NCBI RefSeq assembly: GCF_018474005.1
Contig: NZ_JAHCSH010000005.1
Location: forward strand, 186,001-250,000
Reading direction: 5' to 3'
Source of the DNA: Curvibacter sp. CHRR-16
Lineage (GTDB): Bacteria; Pseudomonadota; Gammaproteobacteria; Burkholderiales; Burkholderiaceae_C
Length of the DNA stretch: 64,000 bases
The notes under the pieces were generated by a model. It made no database searches. It was not told the origin of the DNA and saw nothing but the letters and a program-made list of their open reading frames with translations. This document shows positions 28,944 through 39,332 of the stretch, in pieces; position 1 is the stretch's first letter; each line of letters starts with the position of its first letter. Position numbers and translations under genes: made by a program.

Positions 28944-29363
28944 ATGGATGAGCCAATAAACGCCCGGCAATACGCGATGCCCCTTCGCGTGTACTGGGAG
29001 GACACTGACGCTGGAGGCGTGGTGTTCTACGCCAACTACCTCAAATTCATGGAGCGTTGCCGCACTGAATGGTTGCGCCATTTGGGGGTAGAGCAGCTGC
29101 AGTTGCAAGCTGACACCGGTGTGGTGTTCGTGGTGCTCGATGTGAACATCCGGTACAAAAAATCCGCCCGTTTAGATGACTTGTTGACTGTGGATGTGAG
29201 CTTGCTGGAGCAGCGTGCGGCCAGCATTGTGGTGCGGCAAACCGTGCGCAACGGGGATGCACTATTGGCTGAAAGCACGGTGCGTATTGGCTGCGTCGAG
29301 CAGGCTAGTTGGAAGCCATGCCGCTTGCCCGATAGCGTGGCTCGCGTACTGATGACTGTATAG
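28944..29363 (+). CDS. ybgC: Acyl-CoA thioesterase YbgC (hotdog fold)
   Basis: 139-residue 4-hydroxybenzoyl-CoA-thioesterase-type hotdog protein. The family motif DTDAGGVVFYANYLKFMER near residue 20 holds the catalytic aspartate. In many proteobacteria ybgC heads the tol-pal cluster; here tolQRAB are absent and it ends an rlmB-lipoprotein-ybgC run. It is convergent with the diguanylate cyclase gene with only 3 bp between stops and no visible terminator. Confidence 0.9.
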   Translation: MDEPINARQYAMPLRVYWEDTDAGGVVFYANYLKFMERCRTEWLRHLGVEQLQLQADTGVVFVVLDVNIRYKKSARLDDLLTVDVSLLEQRAASIVVRQTVRNGDALLAESTVRIGCVEQASWKPCRLPDSVARVLMTV

Positions 29364-29366
29364 GGC

Positions 29367-31418
29367 TTAGCCGTGCAGGCACACGTTGTTGCGCCCCCGT
29401 TTTTTGGCTTGGTACATGGCTGCATCGGCCTGCTTGAGCAATTCGGTGGGGTCTGTGACCTCCGCGTGAAATAGCACCAACCCAATGCTGGGCGTGGTCA
29501 CCAAATGCGTTTGGTCGAGCACATAGGGAGCGTTGAGGGCGCTTAGCAGTTTGTCACCCACCACCAAGGCATGCTCTTGGGCCAGCGCACGCTCTTGGGC
29601 CAACTCTTGAATCAAGACCACAAATTCGTCTCCGCCTAGGCGTGAAACGGTGTCCACCGAGCGCACGTTGTGCTGCAGTCGCTTGCTCACTTCTTTTAGG
29701 AGCAAATCACCCACCTCATGGCCTAGCGTGTCATTGATGTGCTTGAAGCGGTCCAAGTCCAAGAAGAGCAGGGCTGCGTGTTCGCTCTTGTGCTGATTTT
29801 GGGCAATCGCTTTGTGCAGGCGATCCATCAAGACGCGGCGATTGGGTAGCCCCGTCAAAGGGTCGTGGTAGGCCAAATGGGCCATGGCTTCTTCACTGAG
29901 TTTGCGCGCTGTGATGTTGCGGGCTATAGCAATAAAGCGCAGATCTTCGTTGTCTTGCTTTTCTTTGCGCACCACCGACAGTTCGTACCAAGCGGGAGAA
30001 CCTTGCTCCTCCAGCGCATACTGCAGCCCATACGAAGCGCCATCTTGTTCGGCCTGTCGAATTGCTTGCATGCACACATCTGCGGCATGTTGGGGGAGTG
30101 TGTCCACCACCGAGGTGTGCAAGCGGTAGTAGGCCAGATTGGCGCTATTGGCGGCACTGCTGCCTTGGGAGTGGATGGCCAAAAACGTTCCTTGCGCATC
30201 GAACTCAAACATCCAATCGGGAACGGCTGCCAAGGTGGCTTGCAATTCAGCCTGCGTGGCGCGCAGTTGGGCTTCTGCTTGCTTGCGCTCCGAGATGTCC
30301 ATAAGGGTGCCAACCAAGCACTGGGCGCTTCCATTTTTGTCAAACTGCACCGCTTTGCCACGCAAACTGACCCAGACCCAATCACCATGGACGTTGGCTG
30401 TGCGGTATTCGCCTTGGAATACACCAGCTTGTGGGGCTCGCAGATGCTGTTGCAACTGCGTCATGACATCGCTCCAGTCTTCTGGGTGTATCCAATCGAC
30501 CCATGAGCTGACTTCTTGCGATACCGACTCCGGATAGCCCAATATCGCGCAGGTGCGGGCATCCACGCTAAAACCCATATCGGCCCCGATGCGCAATTTC
30601 CAGCGGCCTAGGTCAGCCCCCATCAGCGCCAGTTCTAGCTGCTCAGTGGTTTCGCGTAGCAGGTTTTCGGCAGTCTTTCGGTCTTGTATGTCCTTGGAAA
30701 CCCCCAGTACGCCAATGATGTTGCCATCATCGTCGTGCAGTGGCACTTTGGTCACTTCAAACAGATGGGGGAGCAACTCGTTATCCACCTGCGATTGTTC
30801 TTCATAGGTGATAGATGCGTTACGTTGCAGCACCCATATGTCAGTTTGGTACATAGCATCGGCTGTCACTGGATTGATGTGGTCGTGCAGGCGACTGCCA
30901 ATCAATTTGTCATGCGTGGTGTGCAAGGATTTGACATACGCGTCATTGGCGGCAATGAAGACCCCATCCAAATCGCGCAGCCAGACATTGCCGGGCATGG
31001 TTTGCAGCACTTGGCGCAGTAATGATTCGTTTTGTTTGACGTAAAAGCGAGCGATGTACTCTGTGGTGACGTCTTCGAGGGTGCCTTCGCAGTACAGGGG
31101 CTTGCCATCACTGTCTTCGACCAAATAGGCATGTTCTCGCACCCACATCAGTTCACCAGTTTTGAGCCGGTACATCTCGGAGTCAAACCGGTACACCTGC
31201 TTGTCGCGCATGAGCATGCGCCAGAAGGTCTGCCGACGATCCGGTTGAACGTACGGTGCTTCCGGGTGTTTTTCCAACCAAGCACGCAGTTCTTCCACAT
31301 TGTTAAAGCCATTGAAGAGGCAAAACGTGGTGTTGGCATGCAGTAAATGTCCATCCGGTGTGAAACGGTACACACCAATAGGCAAGCGCTCAAACAAAGT
31401 GGAAGTCGTATCGACCAT
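29367..31418 (-). CDS. Diguanylate cyclase with four PAS domains
   Basis: 683-residue cytoplasmic enzyme expected to make cyclic di-GMP in response to a PAS-sensed signal. Four PAS/PAC units cover about residues 8-130, 135-255, 262-385 and 390-510. No membrane segment or phosphotransfer domain is seen. The GGDEF domain (about 520-680) has the intact active motif RLGGDEFV and, five residues before it, the inhibitory I-site RSVD. It should therefore be active and product-inhibited. The ATG at 31418 is used; a TTG two codons earlier is also in frame. No EAL domain follows. Confidence 0.9.
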   Translation of the reverse strand: MVDTTSTLFERLPIGVYRFTPDGHLLHANTTFCLFNGFNNVEELRAWLEKHPEAPYVQPDRRQTFWRMLMRDKQVYRFDSEMYRLKTGELMWVREHAYLVEDSDGKPLYCEGTLEDVTTEYIARFYVKQNESLLRQVLQTMPGNVWLRDLDGVFIAANDAYVKSLHTTHDKLIGSRLHDHINPVTADAMYQTDIWVLQRNASITYEEQSQVDNELLPHLFEVTKVPLHDDDGNIIGVLGVSKDIQDRKTAENLLRETTEQLELALMGADLGRWKLRIGADMGFSVDARTCAILGYPESVSQEVSSWVDWIHPEDWSDVMTQLQQHLRAPQAGVFQGEYRTANVHGDWVWVSLRGKAVQFDKNGSAQCLVGTLMDISERKQAEAQLRATQAELQATLAAVPDWMFEFDAQGTFLAIHSQGSSAANSANLAYYRLHTSVVDTLPQHAADVCMQAIRQAEQDGASYGLQYALEEQGSPAWYELSVVRKEKQDNEDLRFIAIARNITARKLSEEAMAHLAYHDPLTGLPNRRVLMDRLHKAIAQNQHKSEHAALLFLDLDRFKHINDTLGHEVGDLLLKEVSKRLQHNVRSVDTVSRLGGDEFVVLIQELAQERALAQEHALVVGDKLLSALNAPYVLDQTHLVTTPSIGLVLFHAEVTDPTELLKQADAAMYQAKKRGRNNVCLHG

Positions 31419-31550
31419 GGACAAATCTTACATGCTGAAAATGCTGCAAATAGCAGTCCTACTATGTCCCTTAATTGCGGTGTTGTGTTTAGGAGATGCC
31501 TATCCAAGAAGGGCTACCGCTTACACTACTCACTTACCCTTGGTTTTTGC

Positions 31551-33821
31551 ATGAGTTCCACAGACATCCTCGATCCGATGACGAAAAAGTCCGTCAAACC
31601 CTTGACGGCTTATCGCAAATATTGGGCCCATCGCTTTGGCGTGGCTCCATTTCTTCCCATGTCCCGTGCTGAAATGGACAAGCTGGGCTGGGATAGCTGC
31701 GACATCATCATCGTCACGGGCGATGCCTATGTAGACCATCCGAGTTTTGGTATGGCCGTGATTGGCCGCTTGCTGGAAGCGCAGGGTTTTCGCGTGGGCA
31801 TCATTGCCCAGCCCGACTGGACCAGTGCCGAGCCGTTTAAAGCGCTGGGCAAACCCAATCTGTTTTGGGGGGTAACAGCTGGCAATATGGACTCCATGAT
31901 CAACCGCTATACGGCTGATCGCAAAATCCGCTCTGACGATGCCTATACCCCCGGTGATGTAGGTGGTAAGCGCCCTGATCGCGCTGCCATTGTGTACAGC
32001 CAGCGTTGCCGCGAAGCATACAAGGACGTGCCCATTATTCTGGGCGGAATTGAAGGCAGCTTGCGCCGCATTGCACATTACGACTATTGGAGTGAAAAAG
32101 TTCGCCGCTCTGTTGTGGTGGATAGCAAATGCGACTTGCTGCTCTATGGCAACGCAGAACGCGCATTGGTGGAGGTGGCTCATCGCTTGGCCGCCAAAGA
32201 GCCCATTGACAATATCACCGATGTGCGGGGCACCGCTTTTGTGCGCCGTGACGATTCAGCAGGTCTGGATGAGTGGTTTGTACTCGACTCCACCGAAGTA
32301 GATAGACCCGGGGCTGTTGATGCCATTCCCAACCCCTACCTCATGGAGCAAGAGCAGGCTGCAGCCCAAGGGCAGGTGTGCGATCCGCAAGGTGCAGCCA
32401 ATACAGCGGTAGCCACTGAAAAAGTGGTGTCAATCCACGGTTTGCAACGTGCCAAGGGCGGCCGCTTGATGACCCCGCGCGAACGCACGGTTATTCGCCT
32501 GCCAAGCTACGAGCAAGTCAAGAGCGATCAAGTGCTGTACGCCCATGCCAACCGTGTGCTGCACCTAGAAACCAATCCTGGCAATGCCCGTGCTTTGGTA
32601 CAAGCGCACGGGGAGGGGGCTACCAAGCGGGAGGTGTGGATCAATCCGCCGCCAATTCCCCTTACCACAGCGGAAATGGACTATGTGTTTGACTTGACCT
32701 ATGCGCGCAGTCCCCATCCCTTGTATGCCGATAAAAACGGGCGCCACGACGGGGAGACCAAGATTCCTGCGTGGGAGATGATTCGCTTTTCGGTCAACAT
32801 CATGCGAGGCTGCTTCGGTGGCTGCACTTTCTGCTCTATCACCGAGCACGAAGGCCGCATCATCCAAAGCCGATCGGAAGACTCCATCATTCGTGAAATT
32901 GAGGACATTCGGGACAAGGTGCAGGGGTTCACCGGTACTATTTCCGACTTGGGCGGACCCACGGCCAATATGTACCGTTTGCGATGTAAGAGCCCTGAAA
33001 TTGAGGCTGCCTGTCGTAAACCCAGCTGTGTATTCCCAGACATTTGTTCCAACTTGGGTACCGACCACAGTCATTTGATCCAGCTATACCGCCGCGCCCG
33101 TGCGCTCAAGGGCATCAAGAAAATTTTGATTGGCTCGGGGCTGCGTTATGACTTGGCTGTGCGCTCGCCTGAGTATGTACGTGAGCTGGTGACACACCAC
33201 GTCGGTGGTTACCTAAAAATCGCGCCGGAGCACACAGAGCAAGGGCCTTTGTCCAAGATGATGAAGCCCGGTATTGGCACCTATGACCGTTTCAAGCAAA
33301 TGTTTGAGAAGTTCAGTGCTGAGGCTGGCAAGCAGCAGTTTCTTATCCCTTACTTTATTGCCGCCCACCCAGGTACCAGCGATGAAGACATGATGAACTT
33401 GGCGCTCTGGCTCAAGCGCAATGGCTTTCGTGCAGACCAAGTGCAAACCTTTTATCCTAGCCCTATGGCCACCGCTACGGCCATGTACCACTCGGGACTC
33501 AATCCGCTCAAGGGCATTAGCCGCGATAGCTCTCGGGCCGAGAAAGTAGACATCGTGCGCGGCGAAAAGCGTCGCCGCCTGCACAAGGCCTTCTTGCGGT
33601 ATCACGACTCCAACAACTGGCCCATGCTGCGCGAAGCGCTCAAGGCGATGGGGCGCGCAGACCTGATTGGTAATGGAAAACACCATTTGATTCCGACCTA
33701 CCAGCCCATGACAGATGGCTCTTACCAGTCTGCCCGTCGAAAAAACAGCACACCTGTCGGTGTTAAGCCGGGACGCCTGCTAACCCAGCACACGGGCTTG
33801 CCACCTCGCAAAAAACGCTAA
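31551..33821 (+). CDS. ygiQ: YgiQ-family radical SAM protein
   Basis: 756-residue UPF0313/YgiQ protein of unknown reaction. An N-terminal B12-like or Rossmann region has [19 protein letters not shown] near residue 44. The radical SAM cluster motif CFGGCTFC follows near residue 422, and a basic C-terminal domain ends in KKR. The start is uncertain: ATG 31551 or ATG 31578, neither with a clear ribosome site. The long upstream open frame to 31347 overlaps the divergent cyclase gene and is not likely coding. Confidence 0.88.
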   Translation: MSSTDILDPMTKKSVKPLTAYRKYWAHRFGVAPFLPMSRAEMDKLGWDSCDIIIVTGDAYVDHPSFGMAVIGRLLEAQGFRVGIIAQPDWTSAEPFKALGKPNLFWGVTAGNMDSMINRYTADRKIRSDDAYTPGDVGGKRPDRAAIVYSQRCREAYKDVPIILGGIEGSLRRIAHYDYWSEKVRRSVVVDSKCDLLLYGNAERALVEVAHRLAAKEPIDNITDVRGTAFVRRDDSAGLDEWFVLDSTEVDRPGAVDAIPNPYLMEQEQAAAQGQVCDPQGAANTAVATEKVVSIHGLQRAKGGRLMTPRERTVIRLPSYEQVKSDQVLYAHANRVLHLETNPGNARALVQAHGEGATKREVWINPPPIPLTTAEMDYVFDLTYARSPHPLYADKNGRHDGETKIPAWEMIRFSVNIMRGCFGGCTFCSITEHEGRIIQSRSEDSIIREIEDIRDKVQGFTGTISDLGGPTANMYRLRCKSPEIEAACRKPSCVFPDICSNLGTDHSHLIQLYRRARALKGIKKILIGSGLRYDLAVRSPEYVRELVTHHVGGYLKIAPEHTEQGPLSKMMKPGIGTYDRFKQMFEKFSAEAGKQQFLIPYFIAAHPGTSDEDMMNLALWLKRNGFRADQVQTFYPSPMATATAMYHSGLNPLKGISRDSSRAEKVDIVRGEKRRRLHKAFLRYHDSNNWPMLREALKAMGRADLIGNGKHHLIPTYQPMTDGSYQSARRKNSTPVGVKPGRLLTQHTGLPPRKKR

Positions 33822-33834
33822 CCGCTTCCTCACC

Positions 33835-34848
33835 ATGCACGCAGAACAATTAGGACTCGGGTTTAGCGACCTAGAGCCGGTTTTGGCCTCCACCCCAAAG
33901 CCGGTATCCAAAGGCAAAAAGCGCACCGCGCCTGCTGCCATATCGCCTGAAGAGATGGCGCAAGCACTGGAGCAGCACCCTGATTACAAGGTGCTTCGCC
34001 GCTTGCAACCGCGTCTGCACTGGGGCGAAATCTCTGCCGACGCAGTTCGTGCCCATGCCCTGCGCCAGGTGGTGATTTTGGATACCGAAACCACCGGCTT
34101 GGATACTGCCAATGACCGCATCATCGAGTTGGCTATGTTGCGAGTAGCGGTTGATATGCGCACTGGTTTGCCTGTGGGAGATGTACAGGTCTATGACGGT
34201 TTGGAAGACCCGGACATTCCCATCACTGAGGCCGTTACATCCATTACCGGTATTCGCGCCGAAGATGTCCAAGGTCAGCAACTCGATGAAGCACGCATTG
34301 CCAACTTGCTGGATGGCGCAGACGTCGTGATCGCGCACAATGCAGCTTTTGACAGACCCTTTGTGGAGCGTCGCTTGCCCCCATTTGCCCAAGTCAATTG
34401 GGCTTGCTCGTTGGCCGACGTGGATTGGAAAGCCTCAGGGCTCAAGTCGGCGCGCTTGGAGGATTTGGCAGCACACCACGGGTGGTTTTATGCCGCACAC
34501 CGTGCAGAGGTTGATTGCCATGCCTTGTTGGCGGTTTTGGCAGCCACGAGCTTGACTGAAAATACGGCCCTACAACACGTATTGGAACGTTGCCACACCC
34601 GTTATTTGACGGTGTACGCACTGCAAGCACCATTCACAGCCAAGGACACCTTGCGCCAAGCGGGCTACCGTTGGAATGCTGACGAGCGGTGCTGGACGGT
34701 GAATATCACTTCCGATGCCTTGGATGCTACTTTGCATTGGTTGAAAACCAACGTGTATTCAGCCTCTGTGCAGGTGGGTGTGTTGGAGCAATCAGCCCAA
34801 GAGCGCTTTACAACACGCTCTTCTGGTATGCGCAAGCTGTGGCTCTAA
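33835..34848 (+). CDS. DnaQ-like 3'-5' exonuclease with extra N- and C-terminal parts
   Basis: 337-residue protein with a DEDDh nuclease core at about residues 80-240: ExoI LDTETTGLD near 82, ExoII HNAAFDRPFVERR near 168 and ExoIII HRAEVDCHALLAVL near 222. It is not the polymerase subunit, since dnaQ is at 7041. The N-terminal 75 residues are basic and include an Ala/Pro linker. The C-terminal 60 residues hold a compact stretch KDTLRQAGYRWNADERCW near 270, which looks like a small separate module. It follows ygiQ by 13 bp. Its role is probably DNA or RNA trimming in repair; the substrate is unknown. Confidence 0.82.
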   Translation: MHAEQLGLGFSDLEPVLASTPKPVSKGKKRTAPAAISPEEMAQALEQHPDYKVLRRLQPRLHWGEISADAVRAHALRQVVILDTETTGLDTANDRIIELAMLRVAVDMRTGLPVGDVQVYDGLEDPDIPITEAVTSITGIRAEDVQGQQLDEARIANLLDGADVVIAHNAAFDRPFVERRLPPFAQVNWACSLADVDWKASGLKSARLEDLAAHHGWFYAAHRAEVDCHALLAVLAATSLTENTALQHVLERCHTRYLTVYALQAPFTAKDTLRQAGYRWNADERCWTVNITSDALDATLHWLKTNVYSASVQVGVLEQSAQERFTTRSSGMRKLWL

Positions 34849-34885
34849 CAAGCGCCGATAAAATAGACCTTTTACTGAAGAAAAA

Positions 34886-36799
34886 ATGATCCACATTACT
34901 TTGCCCGATGGCTCTGTGCGCGAGTATGCACAGGCTGTTTCTATCGCTGAAATTGCAGCATCAATTGGTTCAGGTTTGGCCAAAGCCGCTCTTGCCGGTA
35001 AGGTGGATGGCCAGTTGGTTGATACCAGCTACACCGTGTCAAAAGATGCAAAAGTAGCCATAGTGACGGGTAAGGATACAGACGGTCTGGAGGTTATTCG
35101 CCATTCGACAGCTCATTTGCTAGCCTACGCCGTGAAAGAGTTGTTTCCAGAAGCGCAAGTAACCATTGGCCCCGTGGTGGAGAACGGCTTTTATTACGAC
35201 TTCTCATTCCATCGTCCATTCACCATGGAAGATTTGGCTCTCATCGAGAAAAAAATGGCAGAACTGGCTGCCAAGGATGAGTCTGTATTGCGCCGTGTAC
35301 TGCCACGCGATGAGGCGGTGGCGTACTTCCTTTCTATTGGTGAAAAATACAAAGCCGAGATCATCCAAAGCATTCCAGCTGGTGAAGAGGTCTCTCTCTA
35401 CCGTGAGGGTGCTTTTGAGGATTTGTGCCGCGGCCCTCACGTACCCAGTACTGGAAAGTTGCGTTTCTTCAAGCTCATGAAAGTAGCTGGTGCTTATTGG
35501 CGTGGTGATCACCGCAATGAGCAATTGCAGCGTATTTACGGAACGGCGTGGGCTAGCAAAGAAGATTTGCAGAGTTACCTCACCATGCTGGACGAGGCTG
35601 AGAAGCGTGACCACCGCAAATTGGGACGTGAACTGGATTTATTCCACTTGGATGAGCACTCTCCTGGCACTGTTTTCTGGCATCCCAAGGGCTGGACTTT
35701 GTGGCAAGAAGTGGAGCAGTACATGCGGCGTGTGTACCGCGACAATGGGTATCAGGAAGTCAAAGGGCCTCAAATCCTCGACAAAACGCTGTGGGAAAAA
35801 ACTGGCCATTGGGACAAGTACCGTGAGAACATGTTCACGACCGAGTCGGAAAAGCGTGACTATGCGCTCAAGCCGATGAACTGCCCCGGTCATATCCTTA
35901 TCTACAAGCAAGGCATTAAGAGCTACCGCGATTTGCCGCTGAGGTTTGGAGAGTTCGGTCAATGCCACCGCAATGAGCCCACAGGGGGCTTGCACGGCAT
36001 CATGCGTGTGCGCGGTTTCACACAAGATGATGGCCATATTTTTTGCACTGAAGACCAAATACAGTCCGAAGTCACGGCTTTCACGGCGTTGCTTCAAAAG
36101 GTCTATAAAGACTTTGGTTTTACCGACATTATTTACAAGCTATCTACTCGCCCTGAAAAGCGTATTGGCAGCGAAGAAAGCTGGGATCGTGCAGAAAATG
36201 CGCTGGCAGAAGGTTTGCATGCTTCTGGTTGTGACTTTGAATACTTGCCGGGAGAGGGAGCGTTTTACGGTCCGAAAATCGAGTACACGCTCAAAGATGC
36301 ACTGGGTCGTCCATGGCAGTGCGGTACTATTCAAGTGGATCCCAATTTGCCAGAGCGCTTAGACGCAGAATTTGTTGGAGAAGATGGTCAACGCCATCGC
36401 CCCATCATGCTGCATCGTGCAATTGTTGGCAGTTTAGAGCGCTTCATTGGCATTTTGATTGAACAGCACGCAGGTGCTTTGCCCGTATGGCTTGCCCCTG
36501 TACAGGTTGCAGTGCTAAATATCACCGATTCGCAGTCAGAATACACTCGCAACGTCGCGAGAACACTGCAAGCGCAAGGGGTGCGTGTGAACTTGGATGT
36601 TCGCAATGAAAAAATCACACTTAAAATACGTGAGCATTCGTTGCAAAAAATACCTTATTTGCTTGTAATTGGCGATAAAGAAATGGCCGCAGGTCAAGTC
36701 GCTGTTCGAGCAAGGGGTGGGGCGGATTTGGGCGTGATGGCCATCGAAACTTTTGCAGAAAAAGTGCTGACCAGTATTCGTGAAAAATCTGTCATTTAA
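34886..36799 (+). CDS. thrS: Threonyl-tRNA synthetase
   Basis: Charges tRNA-Thr, 637 residues, close to the usual length. The N-terminal TGS and editing domains ([11 protein letters not shown] near 73, with the zinc-like HxxxH) precede the class-II core, which has [13 protein letters not shown] near 333 and [14 protein letters not shown] near 374. The C-terminal anticodon domain starts near 535 ([14 protein letters not shown]). It begins the translation operon with infC, rpmI, rplT, pheS, pheT and ihfA. Confidence 0.97.
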   Translation: MIHITLPDGSVREYAQAVSIAEIAASIGSGLAKAALAGKVDGQLVDTSYTVSKDAKVAIVTGKDTDGLEVIRHSTAHLLAYAVKELFPEAQVTIGPVVENGFYYDFSFHRPFTMEDLALIEKKMAELAAKDESVLRRVLPRDEAVAYFLSIGEKYKAEIIQSIPAGEEVSLYREGAFEDLCRGPHVPSTGKLRFFKLMKVAGAYWRGDHRNEQLQRIYGTAWASKEDLQSYLTMLDEAEKRDHRKLGRELDLFHLDEHSPGTVFWHPKGWTLWQEVEQYMRRVYRDNGYQEVKGPQILDKTLWEKTGHWDKYRENMFTTESEKRDYALKPMNCPGHILIYKQGIKSYRDLPLRFGEFGQCHRNEPTGGLHGIMRVRGFTQDDGHIFCTEDQIQSEVTAFTALLQKVYKDFGFTDIIYKLSTRPEKRIGSEESWDRAENALAEGLHASGCDFEYLPGEGAFYGPKIEYTLKDALGRPWQCGTIQVDPNLPERLDAEFVGEDGQRHRPIMLHRAIVGSLERFIGILIEQHAGALPVWLAPVQVAVLNITDSQSEYTRNVARTLQAQGVRVNLDVRNEKITLKIREHSLQKIPYLLVIGDKEMAAGQVAVRARGGADLGVMAIETFAEKVLTSIREKSVI

Positions 36800-36824
36800 T
36801 TAATTGTTATAAAGGAATATAGCC

Positions 36825-37424
36825 ATCGCTACCGAATTTCGTGATCGCCGCCAACGTGAAGAGCGCAAGCATCGTCTGAATCGAGAAATCACAGCGCCAG
36901 AGCTTCGCTTGGTCGGCCCCAACAACGAGGCCATTGGAGTTGTGAGTTTGATGGAGGCCCTCCGCATGGCAGGAGAGCTGGATGTCGATCTGGTGGAAAT
37001 TGCTGCCACAGCATCCCCACCAGTCTGCCGTCTGATGGACTACGGCAAGTTCAAATACCAAGAGCAAAAAAAAGCTGCAGAAGCCAAGTCAAAGCAGAAG
37101 GTCATTGATGTCAAAGAAGTCAAATTCCGTCCAGGCACGGATGACGGTGACTACAACATCAAGTTGCGCAATATTCGCCGTTTTTTAGAAGACGGGGACA
37201 AGTGCAAAATCACCTTGCGCTTTCGCGGTCGCGAAATTACACACCAAGAGCTTGGTTTGGCAATGTTGCAGCGCATGCGTGATGATTTGGGTGATTCCAT
37301 TGTTGTGGAGCAATTTCCCAAGTTGGAAGGTCGTCAAATGATCATGATGATTGCGCCAGGCAAGAAAAAACCAGGCGCGGCGAGCCAAAGCAAAGTCCAA
37401 ACAGAATCTACTACAGAGGCCTGA
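36825..37424 (+). CDS. infC: Translation initiation factor IF-3, non-standard ATC start
   Basis: 199-residue factor that binds the 30S subunit, blocks 50S joining and rejects wrong start codons. Conserved sequence reads in frame from 36825 ([28 protein letters not shown]), and a stop codon lies at 36810. Between that stop and a TTG at 36909 there is no ATG, GTG or TTG. The ATC at 36825 has AAAGGA 8 bp before it and is the best start. A weak codon is how IF-3 limits its own synthesis in other bacteria. The C-terminal domain with [13 protein letters not shown] and [10 protein letters not shown] is intact. Confidence 0.93.
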   Translation: MATEFRDRRQREERKHRLNREITAPELRLVGPNNEAIGVVSLMEALRMAGELDVDLVEIAATASPPVCRLMDYGKFKYQEQKKAAEAKSKQKVIDVKEVKFRPGTDDGDYNIKLRNIRRFLEDGDKCKITLRFRGREITHQELGLAMLQRMRDDLGDSIVVEQFPKLEGRQMIMMIAPGKKKPGAASQSKVQTESTTEA

Positions 37425-37429
37425 TAGGC

Positions 37430-37465
37430 TATAATGCTTGGCTACCCAGATCTTTGGATCTGGGT
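37430..37465 (+). promoter_or_regulatory. Possible promoter and leader hairpin before rpmI
   Basis: A perfect -10 box TATAAT lies at 37430-37435, just past infC, without a convincing -35. A 9-bp stem ACCCAGATC/GATCTGGGT with a TTTG loop follows at 37444-37465. The 119-bp leader could hold an internal promoter or an L20 autoregulation site. No T-run follows the stem, so it is not a terminator. Confidence 0.45.
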
Positions 37466-37543
37466 GGATTTAGAAGTGACTCAAGGCCAACAAGGCTGGA
37501 GCAATTTCCAGACGCCTCGTGAGCACAAAAAAAGGAGCTATTC

Positions 37544-37747
37544 ATGCCCAAGATGAAGACCAAAAGCGCGGCCAAGAAGCGCTTTCGTGTACGCCCAGGT
37601 GGCACTGTCAAGCGTGGTCAAGCTTTTAAGCGCCACATTTTGACCAAGAAGACTACCAAGAATAAACGCCAATTGCGCGGAGCAACCAATGTCCATTCGA
37701 CCAATATGGGTCATATGGCGCAAATGTTGCCCGGCCAAGGCATTTAA
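37544..37747 (+). CDS. rpmI: Ribosomal protein bL35
   Basis: 67-residue, strongly basic 50S protein beginning [20 protein letters not shown], typical of bL35. An AAAGGAG site precedes the ATG. It lies 25 bp before rplT, as in most bacteria. Confidence 0.97.
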   Translation: MPKMKTKSAAKKRFRVRPGGTVKRGQAFKRHILTKKTTKNKRQLRGATNVHSTNMGHMAQMLPGQGI

Positions 37748-37772
37748 TTAACGGCGTACAAGGAGAGTTACT

Positions 37773-38132
37773 ATGCCTCGCGTAAAACGTGGTGTTACCG
37801 CACGAGCCCGTCATAAAAAAGTTTTGGCTCTGGCCAAAGGTTTCCGTGGTCGCCGTGGAAATGTCTTCCGCATAGCCAAGCAGGCTGTGATGAAGGCTGG
37901 TCAATATGCTTACCGTGATCGTCGCACCAAGAAGCGTGTGTTCCGCCAATTGTGGATCGCTCGTATCAATGCTGCAGCACGCCAATGTGGTTTGACATAC
38001 AGCCAATTTGCCAATGGTTTGAAGAAAGCGAATATCGAGATCGACCGCAAGGTTTTGTCTGACATCGCAATCCACGACATGGCAGCATTTGCTGGTATCG
38101 TGGCTCAAGTAAAGGCCAAGCTGGCTGCTTGA
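37773..38132 (+). CDS. rplT: Ribosomal protein bL20
   Basis: 119-residue 50S assembly protein starting [16 protein letters not shown] with a long basic N-terminal helix. The C-terminal globular part (about 60-119) is the one that represses the operon in other bacteria. It is followed by a hairpin with a T-run. Confidence 0.97.
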   Translation: MPRVKRGVTARARHKKVLALAKGFRGRRGNVFRIAKQAVMKAGQYAYRDRRTKKRVFRQLWIARINAAARQCGLTYSQFANGLKKANIEIDRKVLSDIAIHDMAAFAGIVAQVKAKLAA

Positions 38133-38173
38133 TGCACGCAGAGCTGCAATAAACTGTAGCGGTTGCGTACCTG

Positions 38174-38208
38174 AAAAGGGCTAGAGCTTTATGCACTAGC
38201 CCTTTTTT
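38174..38208 (+). terminator. Terminator or attenuator between rplT and pheS
   Basis: Eleven-bp stem AAAAGGGCTAG/CTAGCCCTTTT, 11-nt loop and a T-run, 42 bp after rplT and 20 bp before pheS. Since pheST continues in the same direction, it may set the level of pheST transcription. Confidence 0.85.
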
Positions 38209-38227
38209 ACTGATTACTCCATAGAAC

Positions 38228-39304
38228 ATGACAGATTTTTCAGCCCTTGTAGAAGAAGCGCACTCTGCTTTTGCAAATACACAAACACCTGCAGAATTAG
38301 AAAATGCCAAAGCACTGTTTCTGGGTAAAACAGGTAAGGTTACGGAGTTGATGAAAGGGCTGGCTGCACTTTCTGTGGACGAGAAGAAAACACGAGGAGC
38401 TGCTATCAATGTCGCCAAGCAAGCCATTGAGGCAGCATTACAGCAACGCCGCCAAGAATTAGCCGACCAAGAATTGCAGGCACAGTTGGCATCTGAGCAA
38501 TTGGATGTAACGTTGCCTGGGCGGCGGCAGTCTGCCCAAGGTGGATTGCACCCCATTACATTGGCCCAAGAGCGCATTGAGGCTATTTTTGCTTCTATGG
38601 GCTTTGACGTGGCCGATGGGCCCGAAATCGAAAGTGACTGGTTCAGCTTTACATCGTTGAACAACCCCCCCAATCATCCTGCACGATCCATGCAGGATAC
38701 GTTTTATGTAGATGCGGTTGGTGCGGATGGCAACTATTACAACTTGCGCCCACACACCAGTCCAATGCAAGTACGTTATGCGCAGGCCCATGTGAGGAAA
38801 CATGGGGGGGATTTTGATATTGCGAAGAACCAGTTATTTGCCGGGGATATGCCCGAGATTCGTGTGATTGCCCCTGGGCGTACCTACCGCGTAGACAGTG
38901 ATGCGACTCACTCCCCTATGTTTCACCAGGTAGAAGGTTTGTGGATTGGTGAGGCCGTCAGCTTCAAGGATTTGAAAGCTGTTTATCTCAATTTCATAAC
39001 CCAGTTCTTTGAGACAAATGCTCTGAAGTTGCGTTTCCGTCCAAGTTACTTTCCCTTCACTGAGCCCAGTGCTGAAATCGACATCATGTTTGAATCAGGT
39101 CCACTAAAAGGACGTTGGTTAGAAGTATCTGGCTCTGGCCAAGTGCATCCCAACGTGATACGAAACATGGGGTTAGATCCTGAGCGATATATAGGGTTTG
39201 CATTTGGCTCCGGAATTGATCGCTTGGCGATGCTGCGTTATGGGGTGAGTGATTTACGCCAATTCTTTGAAGGCGATATTCGCTTCCTTTCGCAGTTTCA
39301 ATAA
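38228..39304 (+). CDS. pheS: Phenylalanyl-tRNA synthetase alpha subunit
   Basis: 358-residue catalytic subunit of the alpha2-beta2 enzyme. An N-terminal coiled-coil segment (about 1-85, binds tRNA) precedes the class-II core with [21 protein letters not shown] near 107, [13 protein letters not shown] near 230, and motif 3 [17 protein letters not shown] near 325. It lies 28 bp before pheT. Confidence 0.97.
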   Translation: MTDFSALVEEAHSAFANTQTPAELENAKALFLGKTGKVTELMKGLAALSVDEKKTRGAAINVAKQAIEAALQQRRQELADQELQAQLASEQLDVTLPGRRQSAQGGLHPITLAQERIEAIFASMGFDVADGPEIESDWFSFTSLNNPPNHPARSMQDTFYVDAVGADGNYYNLRPHTSPMQVRYAQAHVRKHGGDFDIAKNQLFAGDMPEIRVIAPGRTYRVDSDATHSPMFHQVEGLWIGEAVSFKDLKAVYLNFITQFFETNALKLRFRPSYFPFTEPSAEIDIMFESGPLKGRWLEVSGSGQVHPNVIRNMGLDPERYIGFAFGSGIDRLAMLRYGVSDLRQFFEGDIRFLSQFQ

Positions 39305-39332
39305 AACCTTGTAGCCTACGGGCCTATTTGTC

